From Hormiphora californensis (taxonomy: Eukaryota; Ctenophora; Tentaculata; Cydippida; Pleurobrachiidae): a DNA stretch of 64,000 nucleotides. A model generated the notes under the pieces. That model made no database searches. It was not told the origin of the DNA and saw only the letters and a list, made by a program, of their open reading frames with translations. Shown piece by piece: positions 57,401 to 64,000 of this stretch (position 1 is the first letter of the stretch; the number at the start of each line of letters is the position of its first letter). The stretch covers positions 1,986,495-2,050,494 of the forward strand of contig CM035354.1 of NCBI GenBank assembly GCA_020137815.1. The letters are read 5' to 3'. Made by a program: the position numbers and the translations under genes.

Positions 57401-59962
57401 CCCCAACGAGCATGATCTATCTTCTCGTGAGGTCCTGTTCAGGTAAAATAATTATATCTTCCACTTCTTTTTAGACGTTATGAAGTTCTGGAACATCACT
57501 CACATCACTCATCATACAGTGATGTGAAAACTACAGACACGACTCGTAATGAAGTTGTCGATCAACCAAGTTTTGTCACTTAGCTATCTACAATACTAGT
57601 AGATATAGTAGAGAATACATTTGGCCATTATAATATCTGTCTACAACACATTCAAGTTTCAACATTTTCTAGTCAGCAGGAACCGACCGAAATAAGTAAA
57701 CAACCAATCAGAACTCGTTATTTAGGTCACGTGACTGGTTATCAGCCAATCAGGGACCAGTATTTCCTGATTCGGTCGGTTCCTGTTTTCTAATCAGAAG
57801 GAGAAAACAGAATTCCTTACTAATCCAGCTCCTCTATTATACAGTAACATAACGAGTATCGAGAGAGTGTTTGCAGCGGTGGCAGCCTCCCAAGCAGCAC
57901 TCCTGTCAAGTGAAACCCCTGACGAGAGTACTTTCCATGAGCTGTTTTTATCAGTTGAAATTGTACAGCAAGCATTTGATGCCCTCTACACTTGGAAGGG
58001 ACAGAGCCAACAATTATACGATAGGGGTAATTAATGTTTGTTTGTTTCTTTGTTTGTTTCTTTGTTTCTTTGTCTGTCTGTCTGTTTGTCCTATTTGCTT
58101 GTTTGTTTCTTTGTCTGTCTGTCTATCTGTCTGTCTATTTGCTTGTTTGTTTGTTTGTTTGTTTGTTTGAGTCGCCTGACACTGTGTTTAGAATAAAAAG
58201 AAAGTACAATGAACAATTCAATTTTTTGTTTGTTTGTTCCTTTGTTTGTTTGTTTGTTTGTTCACTAACCCCACATTATCTCTCTCCCTAGCGGCTACAA
58301 AAGATCACACCTGGACGGACGAGGAAGAGATAAGGAGGATGTTGTGTGGTCAGATCACTATTGCCATGGAAACCGTCCTGCCTGAGGTTGATGCTGAGGG
58401 ACGATTCCAGGTAATAGAGGACTGTGGCACTAGTGTTATACTGCCTACTGGGACTGTAGTGCTGTGCTGTGTGGTGGAATAATGTAGATTCTTATTAGTA
58501 CTGGGCTGGGTTAGGAATTCGCGGGTCGGGTGAATGATAATACGTTTCAGGTGCTTCCTGTAGCAACGAATCTCATTGAGTCTCTCTTGAAACTATACTT
58601 GGACACCATCAGCAAAACAACAGAGAAAGACGCACTTCAAGCTGAGTTTGAGCGAAAGAGAGATGCCCTAATCCAGCCTTTTGTGGAGCTAAAACTCCAC
58701 AACATTGCATTTTCCCTCGGGGAACAGTTTCGCCACTTTACCCTTCTCGTTGCGCTGTGCGAGGAGACGAAGGATACTGCCAAGCTCAGGGATCTTGCAT
58801 CTACTTACCCAGAATTTGCAGAGGTATACTAATACAGTCGGACCTCGATTCACCTGGGAATGTGATTTTCCCGGTAAATCGGGATCCGACTGTACCAGTG
58901 ATAAACTAATTGTACCGTGCACTGTTATCAACAGATAATACGAGACTGGGTCTAAACAAGACAATAAAAACCATACTAACGACACTCCATAGCTAGAGCT
59001 AACTAGTTCCCTCTCCCTCTGCCAGGTAGCATACAATTGGTATCTAGCACATGGTAAGGAGAGCCGACTCCTGACAGCGGGATGTGGCTAACACAGAACG
59101 ACTATCCAAGTTCCTGACATCGCAACCTAATTTGAAATGGATCCACCAGCTGGGAAACAGAGATTTTGATACTGCTGCACAGACACTCGCAGCCCTAGGT
59201 ATGTAGTACACAATGATTGTAGACCCCACACTGTTGTTGGTTTTAGTCTCATTTTCATATCTTTTATTGGATTGAATGCCTCCAGAAACATTATATAACC
59301 CCTTGCCTTGCTCGACACTCTCACCGCGCCCTGGTGATTATTAGAACATGTCAAATAACCCCAAATCCAATTCCTAGGTAGCCAAGAGAAAGCCATTCCT
59401 ATCACGAAAGAAGACCCTGCTGAGTCTCAGCAAATTGGCGAGTCTGGCCAGTGATTGTCCCTCACCCGACCTTACACCTGTTGACCTACAGCTAGAAGTT
59501 ATCACCCACCAAGAGAGACTAAAACCAGAGATTGCAGAGAGTGCAGGGACTAACTGACTCTACCATGCCGCCCCTATCCTGCACCGATCTAATAGGATTG
59601 TGTGTGTCTGCCGAGTGCAATGCTACGCTTGAAGAGGTTGATGTAAAGAAGGCACTAGATCTACTCACCTGTGCGGCCCGAGATGACGCTGTTACTGATG
59701 TCCAGTTTGAGAGGTTGAGATTAGCGATTTGGAGGGCAGTAATTGAACGAGATGAATGGTGGGAAAGAAGATCAGGACCTGAGAATATTGATGAGACATT
59801 GTTCTATCGGTCCATCATCCTCGCATACAACTCCGGCCTCGTTATCTCACACATTCTTCCCGGTGTGGAGGATTTGATCGGGGAAATCGCTGATAAGCAG
59901 AAGGAATTCGTTTTGCGTTCGGGCTACGAACAAATGGCCCAGATGGGACTGATTAGCGTTTA
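51453..59962 (+). CDS. NUP133: Nuclear pore complex protein Nup133
   Basis: Exons: 51453-51554 (ATG), 51690-51954, 52180-52351, about 52453-52590, 52839-52901, 53262-53378, 56130-56302, 56477-56621, 56806-56944, 57129-57262, 57340-57442, 57843-58026, 58292-58410, 58551-58822, 59025-59199 and about 59379-59962. The first part is the N-terminal beta-propeller (VVVWMVTGNKMFEL; NSGVLKLV). The second is the alpha-helical stack: ADPRWSSN, RIRRLQGLLQFI, the signature KKTLLSLSKLASLASD, and the C-terminal block LIGLCVSAECNATLEEVDVKKALDLL. Nup133 is the outer element of the Y-complex scaffold of nuclear pores. Two conserved exons change frame internally, near 59090 (GCGGGATG) and 59535 (GCAGAGAGTG), matching one- and two-base slips in a G run and a GA repeat. 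The intron before 56130 is almost entirely the 72-bp junction minisatellite. Confidence 0.92.
53545..56138 (+). repeat. ~72-bp minisatellite, 37 copies, each with a 3' splice site and exon start
   Basis: I count 37 copies of a 71-73-bp unit: pyrimidine tract CACTCTCCCACCCCCAG, then GTAGATGATGTTGGTACGTC and CCTGTGTCTC, then ATATCCCCACTCCCCATGCC. The final copy (GTAGATAATG...) is the genuine start of the NUP133 exon at 56130, so 30 coding bases and their acceptor are repeated through the whole upstream intron. Copies are highly uniform, differing mainly in C-run length plus a few GCCAG, GTTGATG and CTCCTATCC variants. The junction CAG|GTAGAT reads as both acceptor and donor. Confidence 0.97.
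56629..56704. repeat. Dispersed ~75-bp repeat (best copy)
   Basis: Begins TTGTTCTGTTCTAACCCTCC and ends GGGTCGGGCAAGGCAAGG. Related full or partial copies (either strand) lie near 15450-15511, 18361-18387, 23297-23375, 27457-27483, 29938-30010, 31343-31390, 31811-31880, 33999-34012 and 49972-49998, with tail-only copies near 1128-1152 and 19230-19260. The shared word is TTGTTATGTTCTAACCCTCC followed by a GTCGAGCAAGG tail. Confidence 0.8.
57018..57099. mobile_element. hAT-like MITE, copy 5 (3'-truncated)
   Basis: ATGAACCGACCGAATCAGG...GTTCTGATTGGT, stopping before the right terminal repeat. It is in a NUP133 intron. Confidence 0.8.
57677..57785. mobile_element. 109-bp hAT-like MITE, copy 6
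   Basis: CAGGAACCGACCGAAATAAG...TTCGGTCGGTTCCTG in a NUP133 intron, 57 bp before the next acceptor. The flanks TTCTAGTCAG and TTCTAATCAG are similar but not flush. Confidence 0.88.
58030..58265 (+). repeat. (TTTG)n/(TCTG)n tetranucleotide repeats
   Basis: Two blocks of GTTT/TCTG repeats within a NUP133 intron, separated by a short unique stretch containing GAGTCGCCTGACACTGTG. That stretch resembles exon sequence at about 56343 (GAGTCACCTGACACTGTG). Confidence 0.9.
58835..58892. mobile_element. pogo/Tigger-like MITE, minimal 58-bp copy
   Basis: CAGTCGGACCTCGATT...CGGGATCCGACTG flanked by TA on both sides. It is the smallest member of the family in the window and lies in a NUP133 intron. Confidence 0.82.
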
Positions 59963-60796
59963 ACTTTTCTTAACTGTTTTAATGTGTGACAATATATCTA
60001 TTTTAACATCACTTTCCGTTAATAAAATAACCGCGACTCAAGTTGTGTGCCCCAGGGTGCGTCCCTTTGAACGATGGTAAACGCGGGAATGACATTGTGT
60101 AGCGCGCGACAACAAAATATCGAGTTTCAGCATCGGACGCACGCGCAAACACTCTGCACACTCTCACTGATTTCCCACACACACAGACCTGTCTACGAAA
60201 TACAGATCACGTCTCAACGACAACTAGTCATTCCTTGCTCCGTAGTTTATTCGACGCTTTTTGACCGCCCCGAAAAATAAAAACAAGTCATTCTCGTATT
60301 TAGAGACAAAGTAAATAATCAGCTGATGTGTATCATATCTGTCGAGTGTAACATACAGAAATAACAAATCCTTCACACACTCATAGAAATGTTATTGTCA
60401 TGGAAAAGAAACGTCAGGCTTAAAGATAAAGACCGCCAAGAATAGAGATGATACTGTTTCGACCAAGGTAGGTTTATGTTTCTTTCTCTATCCCCTGACG
60501 TAGGTATTTTTCCCACGGTAATCTTGCCGTCTTTCGTTCAATCTGAATGGAGAACGAACGAGAGAAAAAAGATATATTGGGGAGATATTGTAAACAACAA
60601 GTGTAGTTGGGCCGGGGATTTTCATAGTTACGGAATTTATAGTTGCAAACTGCTCCTCGTCACAGATACATTGCCAGTGATTGTTACGTATTTGGCATCT
60701 TCCACGCCTCTTTCTTCCCTCACTCAATTACATACCTACTCTCTCTTTCTCAGTCTCCCTCTGTTAAATATCTGAGTTAAGATTAAGTTGTGCCCT

Positions 60797-61214
60797 GTCT
60801 AGCGGCGCCGACCCAATCTGAGCGCACTGAGAAGTGAGAATCAAAACGGGGCCGGTTGCCGCCAGACAGGCAGTGCCACTTTTTGAGTCTGTGCCACTCT
60901 TTGCCACACTCTGTTGCCACCTTTGTCTCCGGACTCCGTAACCTTTTACCTTTTACCTCGCTCTTACCTTTACTTCCCTGAGCGACCTGACAGTTTTGAA
61001 TAAGCAATTCAAGGACATCCCATGCGACATTATATAGTTTACCAAACAACTATCCGAAGCGAAAACTAGTCCCTCAATACTTGCCTGGTATAGGTATGGC
61101 CTCGTTGACGATGTAGGGCCCCGCTGATAACTATCCGAAGCTGTCTGGCGCCGCGACCCATCTGAGCACACTGTCGCGTGCTCAGATTGAGAATCAAATT
61201 GGGGTCTGGCGCCG
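60797..61214. mobile_element. Two copies of a GTCTGGCGCCGC hairpin MITE
   Basis: About 60797-60873 (CTGTCTAGCGGCGCCGACCC...GCCGCCAGACAGG) and 61140-61213 (CTGTCTGGCGCCGCGACCC...GGCGCCGCCAGACAG). A third copy is at 63047-63112 in the tectonin gene. Otherwise 59963-61244 holds no convincing gene. Confidence 0.8.
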
Positions 61215-61299
61215 CCAGACAGATCCGAAGCGAAAACTAGATCCTCAATACTTGCCTGGTATAGGTATGGCCTCGTTGACGATGTAGGGCCCCGCTGAC
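61051..61299. repeat. Direct duplication of the tectonin gene's last-exon end around a MITE
   Basis: Segments 61051-61125 and 61222-61299 are near-identical (ATCCGAAGCGAAAACTAG..., CTTGCCTGGTATAGG..., GATGTAGGGCCCCGCTGA). They enclose the hairpin MITE at 61140-61213. The right copy contains the stop and final codons of the lectin gene; the left is a non-coding duplicate downstream of the stop. Confidence 0.88.
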
Positions 61300-63681
61300 A
61301 ACTTTGAAGCTGTGAATATCGGGGGAAGGGTGATTGTCTTTCGGAGCTCCAACTTTTTTCCGTTGTCACTGAGGTATATTGGGATAAAGACGCTTTTAGT
61401 TGAAACTGGGTGTTTGGTGGGCACGGGGGTACAGTATAGTAGCGGGCATGTTATTGTTTTTAACCTGGGTGTAGTAAGAGAGATGGTCGAGCAAGCTGCA
61501 GGGCTCTAGTGCTCTAATATACCTGTAGCAGGAACCGACCGAATCAGGAAATACTGGTCCCTGATTGGCTGATAACCAGTCACGTGACCTAAATAACGAG
61601 TTCTGATTGGTTGTTTACTTGTTTCGGTCGGTTCCTGGTACCTGTAGGTTACGATGGAGGTCCCATCTTGTGTTAGTTTGTAGATTGTCCCATTGAAATA
61701 CGCCAAGTCACCACTATCCTTCCTTTTTGTGTACATGTACGCTCTAGAGGCGTCTGTTCCGACATAACTTCTGCAAGAGAGAGAGAGGGGGAATAAGTGA
61801 TCGTCAGAACCCGCTTTGCGCGATTGGAGGGCCTGGTACCACGTTCTACCCAATTTTATTGGTTGCTATGGTTACTCATTACCTGACCATTCGGTGGTCG
61901 AAGTTGGTTACAACGAGCAGATCAGCGTCAATACCAGCAATAGCAACCCCGGTAAGGTGTTTCAGTGTTAGATCCATGCTGTATCCTCTCTTGCCAGTCA
62001 GCCTGAAACATATGGTGATTAGAGATGCAGCTTTTAGCACATTGAATGTGGCCAAATATGTGACTCAGATTGCTATACGTCAAATCTGAATAACAGATAG
62101 ATAGATGATGCCTGAAACATTTCAGCTGAAAGAATCTCAACTCGTGTTTAGTACAACTACAATCTACATTGTCTATAATATAGAGCTATAAAAATATTAC
62201 CTGCCCACGGCGGTATCACATGTAATCCACACGTCTCCCTCTGGAGTTACTGACAGATCATTGGCTCCCTCGCAACTGTATGTTGTATACGATAGTAAAC
62301 TGAGGGGGCACTTTACCCCGTTAGATTTACACAATAATTAGTGATTGTTACCATTAGTTACACTATTTTTACCATTAGTTACACTGTTGTAACTATCGGT
62401 TACATTATTGTAACCATTGGTTACACTATTGTTACCATTGGTTACACTATTGTTACCATTGGTTACACTATTGTTACCATTGGTTACACTATTGTTACCA
62501 TTAGTTACACTATTGTAATCATTGGTTACACTATTGTTACCATTGGTTACACTATTGTTACCATTGGTTACACTATTGTTACCATTGGTTACACTATTGT
62601 TACCATCGGTTACACTATTGTAACCATTGGTTACACTATTGTTACCATTGGTTACACTATTGTTACCATCGGTTACACTATTGTAACCATTAGTTACACT
62701 ATTGTTACCATTGGTTACACTATTGTTACCATTGGTTACACTATTGTTACCATTAGTGGTAACCATGGTAACCATGCGCGGGTAACTCATGACAATTGAT
62801 ACGTTGTACTACCTGTTACCAGAGCCGCCCGTTGTTTTCGATTGCCAGGTTTCAGTTTCATTCGACCAGTAGTGGAGAATTCGGGCCGTTGATACTAAAC
62901 GGAGCAACGTATTGTTATTATAGCAAATCAAATTTTACAGTATACTATTATGTTGTGTGAAAATCTAGGGTAAGTTTTGAACGTTTCGACACGTCGGTAT
63001 GAAGGTTTTAGGTAACTCTGCCTGGCATATATCATCGGGTTTGCCCTGTCTGGCGCCGCGACCCATCTGAGCGCACTGTCAAATGGGGTATGGCGCCGCC
63101 ATACAGGGTTTGCCTAACCACCTATAGAGAGCGATCTGTTACTTACATGTCCAGATTATTGACCCATCTCTTCCCACTGATATAGCCTTGAAGTTCTCAT
63201 GTATTTCAAAGTTTGGAACGGTGTGTGCGTGATGTAGCTCCTCTCCACCCGCTGGCATCTTGTAAACCGTTTTCTTGTCCACAGCCCATAAGTCACCTGA
63301 TGAGAGATTTTGATGTAATTCTTTTTGTTCTCATCCTTATCTTGTGGGGTTCGTGAAATCTCCTGAATGGTATGGTTCGCACAAGGCGTGGCGATTGGGC
63401 TACCATGATGGTCAAGTCTTTGTGGTATGCAAAGCCTAAAAATATGAGGTATATTTAGTTAGAAACTACTAGTACTAACCATTGCTAGCAATCTCAGCGT
63501 CTACAATTCCAGTGCCCACAACCACCCAGTTATCTCCCTCATCCACACTGATCCTAAGATGCCCCTCTGTGTCCACCACAGCATAGTAGGGACCCGCTAT
63601 GCTGGGTACCACGGTTGTAGCACACAACACAAACAGAATCAACATGCCTGCAAGAATGTTGTGAACACTGGCACATGACAT
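61245..63681 (-). CDS. Secreted tectonin-like beta-propeller lectin, 293 aa
   Basis: Seven exons, 63480-63681 (start), 63147-63296, 62813-62894, 62201-62275, 61883-62002, 61642-61770 and 61245-61368 (TGA), sum to 882 nt with matching phases. Residues 1 to about 30 are a signal peptide (MLILFVLCATTVVPSIAG). The rest is a run of short blades: YYAVVDTEGHLRISVDEGDNW; LWAVDKKTVYK; ISVGRDGSIWT-like; DLSVTPEGDVWITCDT; VAIAGIDADLLVV; LAYFNGTIYKLTQDG. The pattern of Trp or Tyr with V-x-x-D-G/x-x-I-Y recurring every 35-45 residues is typical of tectonin/tachylectin-1 (fish-egg lectin) repeats, which bind microbial sugars or lipopolysaccharide. The family call is inferred from blade pattern. A hAT-like MITE lies at the donor of exon 6. 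Confidence 0.75.
61529..61637. mobile_element. 109-bp hAT-like MITE, copy 7, at a splice donor
   Basis: CAGGAACCGACCGAATC...TTCGGTCGGTTCCTG. The flanks carry ACCTGTAG (61521-61528) and again ACCTGTAG (61640-61647). On the minus strand this is CTACAG|GT, the end of the tectonin exon plus its GT, so the insertion duplicated a 5' splice site. Confidence 0.9.
62341..62757. repeat. 21-bp minisatellite (ATTGTTACCATTGGTTACACT)n
   Basis: About 20 copies of a 21-bp unit with GGTTAC/GTAACC half-palindromes, open in both directions because 21 is divisible by three. It sits in the tectonin intron between 62275 and 62813, does not include exon bases, and ends in GGTAACCATGGTAACCATG. Confidence 0.95.
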
Positions 63682-63699
63682 GATAGGGCAGATAGAGGG

Positions 63700-63804
63700 A
63701 GAGAGAGAGAGAGGGGAAGAGTAGGGAAAGATGGAGAGAAATAGAGAGAGAGTGGGAAAGAGAGACAGACAGAGGGATAAAGAGAGAGAGAGAGTAGAGA
63801 GATA

Positions 63805-63845
<41 letters not shown>

Positions 63846-63919
63846 CGAGAGAATCGAAAAGAATAAAGTACAGACGAACTGATATTGGTTCTCTCTTTCC
63901 CCCGTCCTCTCTCATACTT

Positions 63920-63958
<39 letters not shown>
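63700..63958. repeat. (GA)n and (CT)n tracts upstream of the tectonin gene
   Basis: GA-rich DNA from 63700 to 63845 and a CT run at 63917-63958, separated by unique sequence. They lie immediately 5' of the tectonin start codon (minus strand), so they occupy its 5' UTR or promoter region. No other feature is visible to the window end. Confidence 0.93.
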
Positions 63959-63960
<2 letters not shown>

Positions 63961-64000
63961 CTCGAATATCGAACAGACGAAGAAAACGATGTTTTTTATG

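Noticed and set aside
62338-62799. 150-codon frames on both strands (NNSVTNG and TIVTIGY repeats)
   Set aside because: Produced by a 21-bp satellite inside an intron of the tectonin gene.

Overview
This is nuclear DNA of an animal, probably an early-branching or other marine invertebrate. It has intron-rich genes with GT/AG junctions, animal-specific genes (Porcupine, a BRCA2 homologue with BRC repeats, SRCR/ShKT secreted proteins), non-LTR retrotransposons and a high load of small hairpin transposons and minisatellites. The phylum cannot be fixed from the sequence. Gene models were built by eye from splice sites, reading phase and recalled family alignments; no searches were run.

Layout. 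0.7-8.7 kb, plus strand: a multi-exon protein, possibly axonemal (SAXO-like), with a nested foldback transposon in one intron. 9.0-14.4 kb, plus: a complete six-exon secreted SRCR-ShKT protein. 14.6-19.1 kb, minus: Porcupine, the Wnt O-acyltransferase. 19.4-20.3 kb, minus: intronless GLOD4. 20.6-25.8 kb, minus: an unrecognised protein with TPR-like repeats and a C-terminal MYND finger. 27.0-33.5 kb, minus (perhaps from 38.8 kb): an OCRL/INPP5B inositol polyphosphate 5-phosphatase with ASH and RhoGAP domains. 34.0-38.5 kb, minus: a nearly full-length two-ORF LINE. 39.8-41.1 kb, plus: a 5'-truncated second LINE. 42.3-43.5 kb, plus: a patatin-like lipase. 43.8-51.2 kb, plus: BRCA2. 51.5-60.0 kb, plus: NUP133. 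61.2-63.7 kb, minus: a secreted tectonin-like beta-propeller lectin.

The genes look like a compact block of unrelated housekeeping and secreted functions, not an operon or pathway cluster. BRCA2 and NUP133 are head to tail about 260 bp apart, and Porcupine, GLOD4 and the MYND gene are closely spaced on the minus strand.

The most unusual signal is a set of minisatellites whose repeat unit spans a gene boundary. Thirty-seven tandem copies of a 3' splice site plus 30 coding bases fill a NUP133 intron. About sixteen copies of an acceptor plus exon start precede the third SRCR exon. An OCRL 5' splice site is triplicated, and the stop codon of the MYND gene is repeated. A second theme is a 109-bp hAT-like MITE present seven times, always inside an intron, with 8-bp target duplications that in two cases duplicate or abut a splice donor. 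Several conserved genes also carry single- or double-base frame breaks, mostly at homopolymers or GA runs, which are more likely residual assembly errors than gene death.
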